Part shown: piece after piece, positions 25,701 through 37,906 of the stretch
Layout: every line of letters begins with the position of its first letter
Position numbering within the stretch: the stretch's first letter is position 1
Assembly (NCBI GenBank): GCA_947579605.1
Contig: OX388316.1
Coordinates: forward strand, 10,605,290-10,669,289
DNA: 64,000 nt
Origin: Athripsodes cinereus
Taxonomy: Eukaryota > Arthropoda > Insecta > Trichoptera > Leptoceridae
Direction: 5' to 3'
Made by a program: the position numbers and the translations under genes
The notes under the pieces: generated by a model
Told to the model about the DNA's origin: nothing
Seen by the model: only the letters and a program-made list of their open reading frames with translations
Database searches by the model: none

Positions 25701-28700
25701 CATCTATTATCCTCATCCTTCACAATACACAGGGGATATTAGTGTTCTTTATAAAAGCTGTACGGGCCAGGTGTTAAAAAAACTTGTACCATAGAAATAC
25801 TATTTTCATACTTATTATTAATGTCGATATGAAAAAAACTTGAAATAGAAATATATAAGTTATTAACATATTTTTTGACACGTATGTAAGTATAATTTGT
25901 GAGTAAATAAATAATATACCAAAAAGCTTGTGTTTATAAATGTGCACACATAGACGACATGTACCTACATTAAAACGCTTAAATAAGAAGTGCGATTTAC
26001 AAAATTAGCTTTATAGTACCTACTCGTACATTGACCAAGTTGAACTAAATGCGTTATAAATAACATAAATATTAAAATAACACTAATTTCTCAACAATTT
26101 TACACGACAAGAAATATCACATGAATAATTAATGAAATTCACTTAGCAATTTACGAACTTTAAGTATGAAAGAATTATTAAATGTTTGAATATGTAAGGA
26201 AAAAGTTTTAATAAAATATTATAAAGTTTAACACAGGAAGTTCTGAAGTTCCATATGGAGAGCTTAAAGAATAAGTTTTACAGGTGAACTATCGGGAAAC
26301 ATAACGGTTGATTTATAAAAAGGTAGTTCGTGGAAGTTGCTTAAGTCGTAGCTTCTTTATACACATTCATTGATTTAATATTGATATTTTATTTAAACGA
26401 TTTCAAACTACTTCTACTCTGATCAAAAAAGATTGATTTCCTCAAAAATATGTTAATTATTTTATTCTTTCTTTACTGTACATTGATTGCAAATAATTAC
26501 ATAAAAGATATACATTCAAGTTATGATCAATATACAGAAGGCGAGTTTATCGCAAAGGTGCGATCTCCTCCAATTAACCCAATATATACATGAATGATTG
26601 TATAATCTAATTTTTATCCGAAATGCATAAAATACTAAAAAAATATGTATGAATGACTGTATACGAGTAATCTAATTTTCATCCAAATTGCATGCGGTAA
26701 AACCAACATGCATTCCATGAATGAAATATCGTACAATTTTACGCAGGGGGTAACATTATAAGGCGAAAGTTTTACTCCATTTCACTGCGTACAGTCGGGC
26801 AGAGACTTGTATATAATTCAGAACTGCAATAGATACTAAATTTATTCAAAACTACTAGTAAAATTATATTCATTTTTTTAGTATCAAAAATAATAATGTA
26901 AAATGTTGCATGGTAGGGATGATTATATTCCTTTAAATGCTTAAATAATAATCCTAGACGAGTTGATAACAAATTCATTCAATGATTTTCTCAATAAATA
27001 TATTCAAATTTCAAACAGTGTAATTTCTCCCTAAAATATCAATGATATTTTCATCATTAATTTTCCTCATTTCAATTTTCTAAATTTAAAATGTAAATAC
27101 TGAGCACAGAACAAAGGAAAGGACGTGAATTTGTCAAAGTACCAAGGTACATAATAAATTAAATTAAAATTAAAAATATATACAGAGAAGTCGGATATTC
27201 TGATAAAAGTCAAACAATGAAAAATCAACAGAATATTTCAAACACAAAGCTTGCGAAGCAAAACTCAATAAACAGAACAATTATATTCTAGCAATACCGT
27301 TCTAAAAACAAAAGAAGGGGAATATAGATAATGTGTTACTACATAACATGTATCCTAATGTATAATTACTGTCCTTTGAAACGATTTTTAAAATAAAATA
27401 AAATACTTACATGATACATCCAGCAAAGTAAGCCACAGGGGTAAATCTGTGTGCAGAGATTGAAACGAATATTTCATAGGGTAAGTAGAAAGTGAGTGTG
27501 GGTAGGTACAGTATTGTACTGAAGACATAGTTACATATTATATTATACATGACAGTGTTGATATAAAATAATGTTATCCCTCTGCTATAAACATAAAGGA
27601 ATTTCGTTTATTGTGGAATTTCACGTTATAAAAACTGATGTCCAAATATGTAAGCGACAAAGGATCAAATGCAAGCTAAGCATCCTCTGTGTCCATAAAA
27701 TGAACCTGTGATGACATAAAAATAAGAACACACTGAAAATAATATCAATGTTGTTCGACAAGGAACTATTATCATTAAAATAAAAAATATCACTATAAGC
27801 AAAATGTTTTTCGTAGACATGAGCTTCTCCATAACATTACAAAACATTTTATGTAAGAGCTTGCTCTTACATAAAATGTTTTGTAATGTTATGGAGAGGC
27901 TCTCTGTGATACGAGACATTAATAACATTTTAAGGCAAACCGTTAAAATTTATTTCTTCATCATTTCATGACATAAACCGATGAAAGCTTGAAACAAAGA
28001 AACCATTTGTAGATATTATGACTCATAATACTGGTCCAGGATATTATACGAATTACGCTGCCGGTTATGCTTCTACGCGATAAGAGAGAGTATTTCAGGA
28101 ATTTCTAAATGAATCCATTAGATTATGAGATGCGGTCTATGTGACCCCTTTGCCTTCTTGTCGTACGAGGAACCGCTAACATCCGACAATGGACGAAATT
28201 AAACGAGAGAATTACAGCGGCGACGTTAGAGACCTGTGAAGTATGGGTTGTATATAGAACTAACAACAGTCGGTTAATTCCTTATGCAGTGTTGCGTGAT
28301 AATACCTACGTTATTTCACAAATACCTTTGTCTAGTGAACGTACCGTCCGTTATACTAGTATATACATATATAGGGACATACACTCGTGAAACACACATC
28401 TACATCATAACAGAACCTTATATGTAATATTACACCCGCACCCATCACACTGAAACATTTATTTGATTCAATATTTTCACAAGGCATTTAAAGAACACTA
28501 TTATAAAATGATTCTATTGAACCATTTGACATTTCTGTAATTCTCTTACGATATAATCTCCTGTAATAAATTTAACAACACGAGTAAATTAAATTCACAT
28601 AGTGTCTAGAATAAAGTGTAAACAAAGTTTATTTTACTGAATTCCCCTGACGCACATCTAAACAATAGTAACGCAATAAAATTCATCGATAAAATATCCA

Positions 28701-31223
28701 TTTGGGAGAATATAAATGAGATAAATGTAACAAACTTAAGAAAGGTTTTAATACATGTACTCTTGAAGATATTCATATATAATACAATTCTATTTTATTC
28801 TCACTTCTGATGTCTGCCGTCTGCCATATATTCGGATAGTAAGAATCTAAAAACATAAAATATCGCTTCCCTACGAAATATTTTTAGTAAAAACCATCAT
28901 CGTGATATTATCATTCTTTGGCTCAGATTTTAGAGCAAAAAAATAAATAAAAACAAGTTTGAACAATTCGTTACAAAATCACTTGAATGGGTTCCGCGGA
29001 TGGCGCAGCGTGGTGTTATGATAAAACATGATATTCAAGTGAATTTAGAGAAGCCATTACTCAACCCGCCGTTAACATAAATCAATGCCTGGGGAGTTTT
29101 GTTTCACAAAGCTTTCCGCAGATTCGGTGTTTCATTGGAAAGATCCTCTCACAACTCAAATACATTACAAACATTAGTAAAAACAAATAAACAAATTCTG
29201 ATTTATTTACGGAATTCATCAGAAACATACCTGAAAACAAATTCTATAACATTCGCCTGTTCGTTGTACACAAGGTAAAGTGAATAATGGGCAGAATAAA
29301 GGGAATTTATTTGTCGAAAAACACAAACAATTTTATATGCGTTAACTTACTACCTATTGATTTAGACACTGTGATAAAGGCAATAATTTTATTTAGGAAT
29401 TTTTTTTAACAACTTGAACAATGTCTAAAATTATTGAGTTTTAAGCATCATTTGCCTACTTAAGAAGCATTTTTATATTTATCCTTTTTTATGTAATATA
29501 TCAGTGTAACATGTAACTAACTACATACTAAATATAAGATTTATTTAAAAAAATATACAATTTTAATAAAAATCTAAAATACGGGTTGTTTTCTTTGCAA
29601 AATAAATAACGAAAAAAGAAAATTAAATTCTGGGTATCGATAAAAAATCTCATAACGTGACAAGAATAACGAAATATAATAATATTACAAAATGTAGAAA
29701 GGTATTGACAAAATATTTACACAAGACGATAATAATATATTAGGTAGGTAATAAAGTTATAAATATAATGCTGAAAACACGTACATGAAAAATATGAATA
29801 ATATATGGAACCAACATCTGAAGTTGTATGAAACAGCTGAGAAGAATATCTTATGAAACGAACTCACGTGTGGAGATAAGGTACCTACCTGTGTTAAAAT
29901 ATCAACAAGGTGAATAAACAATTGATGACACAATATATGTGTATGTCTTACACAAGTATCAGTGAATAGAATTGCTAAGATTATGTATTATTTATGACGA
30001 GACATCGAAGTATGTTCCTACAATATCCGACAATTGTTTGAAAAGTTATGTATATGACATATTTTATTTAAAATGTATGTGTCCTATAAATTTATAATCA
30101 AACACGATATTATAAGAAGACTTATTTAATAAAAAATACTCCATAAGCTAAAAATGAATGAGAAAATTGTACAATTCTAAAAAATACACATTTCTGACCT
30201 TTCAATGTATATTTCTTTGAAAGTGATTAATTTTGTTGAGTTTAAGCAATCATAATATTTCTATGTGAAAATTTTATACAAAATCGGTTGACTATTTAAT
30301 ATATTCGTTACTTTGAAAAATGCCTACAACATTAAAACAGAAATTCAAGATAGTGTTTTATCATACCATACAAAAACTGCGAATTAGATAACTCGCACAA
30401 AATTAAACCAGATATCTCGATTAGAACCAAGTTTGCACAATATAATATTGTGTAAAATCTGATCGGAAGAAGTGATAAAGGCGTCTCAGCGCTTTCGAAT
30501 TGGGTCTAGGCTGGCTTAAGTTATAACATTTAGTGTTCACGAACAACGCTCACAAATTTCACCATTCTCACCATCAAGGTATAAAGTTCACCTATCGAAA
30601 TAGAATACAATGCAGAACAAAGAAGAAACAATTTTTGGGTAGAATTTATAAAATATCTCGAATGGATGAAGATCTCTCGAATAAATGGCGCACGGATCGA
30701 TAAGATAGGGACTTTAGAGTGAAATGTCTCTCTTATTGACCCCTGCTGCCTCCACGACACCCGCGTCGCTGAAGCCTGCCACCGTCCCTCAACGCCCCAG
30801 CTGATGTCAGATGAATCCTGCAAATCCGAAACATCGAGCAGAACGTCTTTGGTCGGTCTTTCCCAAGACCAACTAAAAAGTTTTTTCAAGACTACTGTAC
30901 GCAGAGTACCTAAAAAACGATCATTATAAAACATATAATATGTTCTGCGAAAACATATTTTCAAAGGTGGTCAGTGGATCTACTTCAATCTGTACAAAGT
31001 TGTGTCAGTTATGTTAACAAAAACTAAACTTAATAAATGTGTAATCCTAAACTACAGAGAATTTATTCCCGTTCGATAGGCTTCATTTTAAATTACTTGA
31101 CTATAATTATTATAAAATATATTACTCCCGTTCCAGTCACAAACTTCCTCCCGTTAGGAGAGCCCTATTTATCTTGGTAAAACAAGCATCAACTTTAGAC
31201 TTAATAAAACATTTTCAGTAAAT
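22741..31223. other. Long stretch without recognised genes
   Basis: 8.5 kb with only the hairpin at 27821-27902. Patches of more balanced composition at 28120-28260, 28980-29140 and 30690-30870 (the last with a 144-codon minus-strand frame) are not assignable. Any of them could be old mobile-element pieces or small exons. Confidence 0.4.
27821..27902. repeat. Near-perfect 40-bp inverted repeat with 2-base centre
   Basis: Arms 27821-27860 and 27863-27902 are complementary except at one position (27825/27898). The inner part reads AAACATTTTATGTAAGAGC then TT then GCTCTTACATAAAATGTTT. It could extrude as a cruciform or fold into an RNA hairpin. The 2-base loop is too tight for a typical microRNA precursor. 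Confidence 0.75.
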
Positions 31224-31336
31224 TTCATTTTGTAAAGTTGATATTTTCAACCGACGGTACTTGGTGGAAATTCATGTTGAATTAATTAAAATAAAACACT
31301 TATTTGTAGTATATCCACGGTGACTTTTTATTGGAC

Positions 31337-31376
31337 GCGAGCCGGCTTTCAAGAGCTTCCGCTCTCATCATCAGGC
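31337..31376 (-). ncRNA. Candidate hammerhead ribozyme, left arm of the 31-kb palindrome
   Basis: This is the mirror copy of the motif at 31404-31443 on the opposite strand, with the core complement TCATCAG at 31368-31374, the GAAA complement TTTC at 31347-31350 and helix III at 31340-31347. All ribozyme positions are identical to the right arm. The two motifs are arranged head to head around a 7-base centre. Confidence 0.5.
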
Positions 31377-31403
31377 TGGCGAAAAGCTGGCTTCTTTTCG
31401 CCA

Positions 31404-31443
31404 GCCTGATGATGAGAGCGGAAGCTCTTGAAAGCCGGCTCGC
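31404..31443 (+). ncRNA. Candidate hammerhead ribozyme, right arm of the 31-kb palindrome
   Basis: CTGATGA at 31406-31412 is followed by an unpaired T, helix II (GAGAGC, loop GGAA, GCTCTT; 31414-31429), GAAA at 31430-31433, helix III AGCC/GGCT (31433-31440, self-complementary with no loop) and C at 31441 as the presumed cleavage-site base. Helix I is weak: only GC/GC pairs next to the core (31404-31405 with 31442-31443), then mismatches. The order matches a type I hammerhead with minimal helix III, a form known from Penelope-like retroelements. Activity is inferred. Confidence 0.55.
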
Positions 31444-31861
31444 GTCCATTAAAAAGTCACCGTGGATATACTACAAATAAGTGTTTTATTTTAATTAATT
31501 CATTTTGTAAACATGATCCGACTGAAATCTCTAACGTTACAACTGAGCTAAGTAACATCGTCAAATGTTTAAACCTACACAACCCAACTGAACTTTGGAT
31601 TCGACAGACAATCAGATAAAATAATAATAAGAATAAGCAAGACTTTAGAGCGGGAGTGTCTGGGGCCTTGTTGTCATCAGCGGTCCCCGTGGACTGATCT
31701 CGGTCTTTCACTGTTTGGCAGCATGGGATCATTTACATTTGAGCGGGGGGTGGATGGGTGTGCTTGAATGCATGGCTCTCTCGATCATAGCATCCTTGGG
31801 ACATTGGATGTTGGCTGTGTATTTAATTGGGCTTTGTAACTCATACTGGATTGGTGATTTT

Positions 31862-32270
31862 ATTTTGATTTCTAGTATTTTGGGATTTTTATTTTTGGAT
31901 TTGCTTTGACTCTTTTAGAAAATTTTAACTTTTACTTTTTTTTTCAAGACTAATGAGACTGAAAGACTGATTTCTAGTATTTTGGGATTTTTTAACTTTA
32001 TATTTATATTTTTGTATTATTTTAAATATTGTATTATTATTGTTTTTAAATTTACTTTGACTTTTTTAGAAAATTTTAACTTTTACTTTTTTTCTCAAGA
32101 CTAATGAGACTAAAAGACTGATTTATAGTATTTTGGGATTTGTTACTTTTGTATTTTTGTATTATTTTTAAATATTGTATTATTATTGTTTTAAAGTTTA
32201 CTTTGACTTTTTTAGAAAATTTTAACTTTTGCTTTTTTTCTTAAGACTAAGACATTTCTGGTAAGAGTGG
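31862..32270. repeat. Tandem repeat, about 151-bp unit, two to three copies
   Basis: GATTTCTAGTATTTTGGGAT recurs at 31867, 31969 and 32120 (GATTTATAG in the last), each preceded by TTTTAGAAAATTTTAAC and AAGACTAATGAGACT blocks. The first unit lacks about 49 bp (the TTTTTGTATTATTTTAAATA block), giving spacings of 102 and 151. It follows a GC-richer stretch (31640-31800) that may be a retroelement 3' region. Confidence 0.7.
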
Positions 32271-32664
32271 AATCTTCGCTGGTCCACATGTTGAGTGTAT
32301 TAATTGTTAACATATAATGTTATGACTGTTTGATTCTTTAATATTGTGAAAATAAATAAAATAAGTAAATAAAAATGCATTAACCATTTAATTTCAATGA
32401 AAACAGAAGTGAACAGATGGTGAAATTTGTGTGTAGGGGGATAATATAATTGGACTGCATGACAATGCAACACGATTGGTATGAGGTTGTCATATTCCAC
32501 TTGCAATGAGTTAGCCAGCATTGCATGTAGTGGCATCTAAATAATATAAGTTTTCGGAATGAGGTAAAGGAACTCGGGAGATTCTAAACTCATGAAATTC
32601 AAACGTAACTTAGCGGCGGCTGTGAGAATAATATAGATTCATCAAAAATATATATCAATATAAT

Positions 32665-32885
32665 TTATATCATCATCTCATCATTATTTCATCGATCCCT
32701 TAACTCTTGAGGATCGTGGTCATTGTGCCTCGTTCTGTAGATCACCTCGAGTGATCGTTCGTTATGTGCAGAGGTTCATGCAGTGGTCTCCTTAATTCAG
32801 TCACTCCATCGTTACTCGGCCCCATCCACTGCCCCAGTTATTATCGATTATTCCAGGTTCTCACGCCTCCTTCTCGCAATGTCCA
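32665..32885 (-). mobile_element. Unclassified retroelement 3' region (antisense)
   Basis: Begins with ATCATCATCTCATCATT, i.e. a decayed (GAT)n tail on the minus strand, then a GC-richer stretch (GAGGATCGTGGTCATTGTGC, TTCATGCAGTGGTCTCC, CCACTGCCCCAG). It resembles the antisense 3' end of a (GAT)-tailed RTE element, but no protein motif was recognised. Confidence 0.35.
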
Positions 32886-34101
32886 GTTAGGAATATTTTA
32901 TGACATATTATGTTTTAAATACCTACTGTTAGGTAAATAAATATGAATGATAAAAATTTATATGACAGATTTTCTAAACATTTGTAAGTCTAGCATTTAA
33001 ACGAGACATTCTGCAATAATAATAAATAATAAAACTTGAAATGCTATTTAAAATTTTCAATTCACAACTATTGTTGTGAAAGTAACACAAATGTTAAATA
33101 AGTTTTTTGGAGAAATAAACGCTTCTTAAAGCACAAAAAACCACTAAATATTTATTTGTTTCTGGCGCTGTTAAATCTTTAATATTCCTGCCTACAGTAA
33201 CAACGATGAATGGCCGATCTTTTTATTTTATACTACTTCTAAAGCATTTTGAATCCGCTTCACTGTGTTGCTGGCAAAAGCCTAACATTTAACGTAAGTA
33301 TTATAACAAAATAAAAATAAACGTGTCTGAAAAGAAAATCCTTAACTTTAAAATCGTCTTTTGGCATATTTTCTTTTATTCAGTCTTTTGTGCAAAGCAG
33401 TGTCGTTTCTCGGAAAATTAAACCGTATTATTCCCGTGCATAATATATATGTATAATTTATGTATGAATAGAAAATAACGAGGTTCGCATTAAATAATAC
33501 ACTATTGAAATACGTTAATAGAGCGAAGCGTTTTGTATATGGGTACATGTCTCCCAAATCTTCAAAGTGCTTAAGTTTATTTTATCAGATCTTCAGTTCT
33601 GGACAGCAGCGCTCAAACAATTTAAGAATACTGATAAAGAAAACTTTTCGAAGTAATGGAGTTATCTTTGTACCAGATTCATACAAGACTTTTTTGTATA
33701 TTACATCTTATTTAACGAAATCACATTTGTTATAATTGAATCCTTATCTTTCAAAAATGGTTTCGAATTAGAAAATTTCAGAATATCTTAATATATACAA
33801 ATAGATACATTCATATTTAATGTAATTGATATACACTGAGCGAGTTTATCGTAATAGCACGAACTCTTAAAACTATATTCTCATAATATGAGAATATATT
33901 CTTTTTATATTTGATTGGCGCAAATTGAGTTGTATTTTCATATAAGTACAGAGAACGTATAATATTTTCTAAGGTTGTCAAATAATTTAAATTACAATTA
34001 AGTATGTATATAGTGCATTACAGAAAGAAGTCAGCAAAAAGTTTCTTATGCATATATAGCAGTTGATTGTTTAAAGTTTATGTACCTATTGTTACTATTG
34101 T
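32886..34101. other. No gene; one small palindrome
   Basis: A perfect 25-base palindrome TATATTCTCATA-A-TATGAGAATATA lies at 33874-33898. Otherwise featureless. Confidence 0.5.
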
Positions 34102-34111
34102 ATTTTAAATA

Positions 34112-34582
34112 TCTATCTATCTATACCCTCACGCCGTGTCCCAGGAGGGGTAGGCAGAGAGAACGGAACGCCATATAGATCTATCCTTACAAACTTCTTT
34201 TGCTTCCTCCACATTCATCCAGTTTCTCATACATGTTCGCCGATTTCTCTTACTCAACACGCGGCTGTCCTTTAGGATTTGATCCACGTGCTCAAACCAC
34301 GTGGTTTTTGGCCGTCCGCGCTATCTCACACCACCTCTTTCAAACAAATACATACACTTCGTCATTCTTTCATCATGCATTCGCTCAACATGTCCAAACG
34401 ATCGTAACTTATTTATACGCATTCTATCCACAACACTTTTCTCGCATCCACTCATTCTCCTGATATCCTCATTCTTCACTCTATCCCGCAACGTTTTACC
34501 AACCATTCTTAGTGAACGCATCTCCACGGCATTTATTCCACTCTCGTCCTTCTTCAACCACGTCCAAGTTTCACTTGCATAC
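34112..34582 (-). mobile_element. RTE-like LINE fragment with 10-bp target duplication
   Basis: On the minus strand it reads from YASETWTWLKKDESGINAVE through RRMSGCEKSVVDRM and HVERMHDERMTK, then needs a frameshift near 34320 to reach the GRPKTTW-type region and the SAYPSWDTA-like end. The 3' tail is (GATA)n on the minus strand (34112-34123). ATTTTAAATA at 34102-34111 and 34583-34592 is a 10-base target duplication. One codon is missing relative to the 16-kb copy (SLRMVG for SLRRMVG). Confidence 0.8.
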
Positions 34583-34687
34583 ATTTTAAATAAATAAAAA
34601 ATATATCACTGTTAATAAATACCAGTACAAATGTTTTCTAGTAACACAGATAAATATTTTACCTACGTGTTCAGCTTTATTTTTTTT

Positions 34688-34988
34688 ACTATTATTACCC
34701 CATCACGGAATATCCCACATGTAGGGTAACCAGCAGAACCCATGCAATAAATATTAATGGCTTAAAGCCGTATGTTGTTGAAATGAATAAATAAATAAAC
34801 ATTCGAGCAACACTTTCCGCGTCAATAAAAAATAAGACATTAACCAGGATCTATACCTCATCGCTGAAGTTAATAAGTAAATAAAATAGCTTTATGAACT
34901 TATCTTTATTTAACACCTGACTTTTACAGGACACTCAAAAACTAAAGGAAAAGAGTGGGAGACCAATTCTTTGCCCGGTGCTCCACAG
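34688..34988 (-). mobile_element. Short repeat family copy with internal insertion
   Basis: Reads ACTATTATTACCCCATCACG at the left (3') end and TTTGCCCGGTGCTCCACAG at the right (5') end. An extra stretch around 34748-34802 with GAAATGAATAAATAAATAAA looks like an inserted LINE tail. TTTATTTTTTT(T)A occurs on both sides, a possible target duplication. Confidence 0.68.
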
Positions 34989-35768
34989 AATCAATTTATT
35001 TTTTTAATAATTAAAAATCAAAAATTATATACTTAGAATATAAATTCAACTATTCTAATTAATAATGTAATTATTCGTGTGATATTAATTTACATGTAAT
35101 TTATAAAATATAAAGTTCTGCTGTCACGGATCAAGAAGTTATGATAAAAAACTGAAAAAGTGTAATTTACAAGACCAATCATTCAACAAAGGTAAAATAA
35201 ATTTCAACAAAAACGTACAAAGTCGTAAGTAATACAAAGAACAAATACAATTTCTTTTTTAAACTCAAATTTTAATATTTCTTTTTAGTTCCCAATTTCC
35301 ATAAATTTAACAAAGAGGCGTGAATATTAAACAGGAAAGAGATTTGAAAAATATTTTTTTGTATAAAAATATGGGGAAGAATATTTCATAACGAATTTGC
35401 ATTTTAAAAAGATATTGTTCTTAGAGAGGTTATAATTTAAGAGACAGTATTTATATCAAATATAATATGTAACTATTTTTTTTCGTTTAACTGGCACATC
35501 TATAGGTTTTTACATATTTTTTTATATATAAACAATAAAGGATCACACTTATCTAATTAAAGATTGCACATGCGTTTTTAAATACTTATTCAAAGTAATA
35601 AAAAAAGATAATACAATAGTAAAAAAAAAACAACATAGTTAGTTCAGCATCTATTATTAATTTATAAAAAAAAATCATGGCTAGTTCAACATCTCTCATT
35701 AGGTTAAACTGTGACACTATAATATTAGGAAGACACCTTCGGATTTTAATATTGTGCTTATCCGAACC

Positions 35769-35977
35769 CGATGAGTCCCCGGTAAAGAATAGGTCTCCAA
35801 GTATTCGTAAAGCAACACGGTTGAGAAATTTAACATCTTCATTTCAGCGATAAGGTTTGCAATCTATTCTACATGTCTTAACATTCATTGGAAAGGAGAG
35901 GATGACTTGCATGTCTGTTATGTGCAATTGATCCGCTGGCTACCCCACTTGTGGGAAATGCCATGACGGTTTGTATA
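35769..35977 (+). mobile_element. Short repeat family copy with internal deletion
   Basis: GATGAGTCCCCGGTAAAGAA, GGTCTCC, then the CACTCTT ... GGCAG part is missing. It ends GGCTACCCCACTTGTGGG, AAATGCCATGACGGT. Confidence 0.65.
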
Positions 35978-36127
35978 CTTTATGTATGCTAATTTGAATC
36001 CTCCATTCCTTAGCCCTAGAAGGAAATCATCGGATACACACGTCATGGTGTCACAAAAATATTGATAAATAAAATTCAACGGTCATTCCCGTAATGCGTT
36101 TTTTATGTTTATTTGTAACTATAGCAT

Positions 36128-36430
36128 CTGTACTAAAACCTACTGCATGCGACCTCTAAAAGAGATGGATGTTGGTATTGAATTGAATGAAAATCGGGTG
36201 AATGCTTTGAAGTATGCAGATGATTTAGTATCTATGGTTGAGAATGGAAGCGATTTACAAGAGAGTGTGTGTGTACGATAGCTGTAGTACAAATGGGTTA
36301 AAAATTATTTTTACGAAGACGAAAGTGGTGGTGTTTGAAAAAGAGAGCGAAAGAACGATCTGTGAAATAAAAGTTAACGATGAACGTTTCAAGCAAGTGA
36401 GTGAGTCTGAATTTGGGGAGTCTTTCTTTC
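36128..36430 (+). mobile_element. RTE-like LINE fragment, reverse transcriptase palm with YADD
   Basis: The first frame reads MDVGIELNENRVNALKYADD, then LVSMVENGSDLQESV, and contains YADD, the catalytic aspartate motif of reverse transcriptase. After a frameshift near 36275 the text continues SCSTNGLKIIFTKTKVVVFE, RTICEIKVNDERFKQVSE. Both ends are truncated and no 3' end is attached. It supplies the bridge (TICEIKVNDERF) showing that the two halves of the 15.7-kb copy are normally adjacent. Confidence 0.75.
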
Positions 36431-37680
36431 AAGATTATAAACTATATTAGATAGAAAGTATCTAGCGAACTAGGTATTAGGTAGCGTATTAGGCATATTG
36501 TACACTTGTTTTCAAATAAAACCAACTCGCTAAAACTTACCTGTACGAAAAAATCAACGATTTATAATATAAGTGCTTTTTACAAGCAATCAAACATAGA
36601 AAAGAGAGAGACGGAACATGATCATAAAAAGTTGTCGATTTCATCCCACTAATGGTGTAGACAGATTTAGAAAAAAGTTTTTGAACATTACAACTTTTGT
36701 AGAGAACATAAAGACGCAGTTTTTATCACAAAAGCGGCAAGAATTACTTTCTTAAATCGGGATGATAATATGGATTATATTGGACGAATAAATTACATTT
36801 ATTTTCTTTTCAACACTATTCACTATCCATGATAAAATATTGTGATGATATTATTTTGTTATACAATATGGATCACTATTAAATAATATGGATAATCATT
36901 TATCAATATCAATATTTGAAATACGATGAAAGCAATATTAAATCTTCTGGGAAAATATAACAGAGAAACTGTATGTGACCGCAAAGGTTTATAACACCTC
37001 GTAATAATAATGTATGCTGTAGGTATAATGAGTTTAAGACGCTGTCGTAGATAATGTAATTTCCCTCGCCACATGCCGACTAGTGAATCGACTATTAAAT
37101 CGGCAATAAAATAAAAGAAAAGGAAATTTACAACATCATTATTATTGGTGCGATACGTTAGATGAAATTAAATATATCCTGAAAAAACTTTTAACGGTCA
37201 GCTATAATTCCTTAAAAGGTCAAATGGATTGAATTAATGTCACATTTTTATTATTAATTAAAGATATAAAATAAAAATCTTAACGATAATAAATTATAAT
37301 AATCCGCACAAAAATTGCATTATCATATCATATCAGTGCACATATTATAATTATTCAGTAATAGAATGAAATAAACTGATGATTCATTTTTCATTCCGCT
37401 ACTATGAGGTGTGGTTATCTTCTATCTATGCTGTCTAAATATGTCCGTTTATAGGTACGTAATATAATTATAGCTGGTCACATTTCACTGTACATTATTT
37501 GCACATACATAAATAAAAGTTCTAAATTTTGGAAAACTCATTTATTTTGACAAGCCTGAAGTAATTAGAGATAATAATATAATGTAATGTAGAAATGGTC
37601 TGTATAATTAAAACATATTTCTAATTAGGTATATTCCTCCACACATATCATACGTATTCCTAACAAAGATTTCGCTTTGT

Positions 37681-37906
37681 ATGGCTCTAGACTCTAGGTG
37701 GACAAAGAAAGTTCTGGAGTGGAGACCTAGAACAGGCAGAAGAAGTGTTGGTAGGCCTCAAGCACGATGGTCGGACGACATAAGACGGGTTGCAGGGGTC
37801 GGCTGGATGCGGTCTGCCCAGGATAGAGAGCTGTGGAGATCAATGGGGGAGGCCTATGTTCAACAATGGACGCAGGGAGGCTGACATGATGATGATGATG
37901 ATGATG
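37681..37906 (+). mobile_element. Third LINE family (lepidopteran RTE type), 3' end with (ATG)n tail
   Basis: The frame reads ALDSRWTKKVLEWRPRTGRR, SVGRPQARWSDDIRRVAG, then QDRELWRSMGEAYVQQWTQG-stop, ending near 37884, and runs straight into a (GAT)n run to 37906. The WTKKVLEWRPR, GRPxxRW and GEAYVQQW motifs are typical of the C-terminus of RTE elements frequent in moths and butterflies. Only the last 66 residues remain. Confidence 0.8.

Larger units (their letters stand above)
31237..31498. mobile_element. Inverted pair of Penelope-like terminal repeats (candidate)
   Basis: A near-perfect palindrome with arms 31278-31386 and 31394-31502 (109 bp each, one mismatch seen) surrounds a 7-base spacer. 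Each arm carries a hammerhead-like motif pointing outward. A 13-base direct repeat TTCATTTTGTAAA occurs at 31224-31236 and 31499-31511, a plausible target-site duplication bracketing the palindrome plus about 41 extra bases on its left. Head-to-head terminal repeats with variable target duplications are characteristic of Penelope-like elements. No reverse transcriptase is present, so this would be a coding-less or truncated insertion. The near identity of the arms suggests a recent event or gene conversion between arms. Confidence 0.55.

Noticed and set aside
37375..37400. CTGATGATTCATTTTTCATT as another hammerhead core
   Set aside because: No helix II, no GAAA strand at the right spacing and no relation to the ribozyme-bearing repeats.
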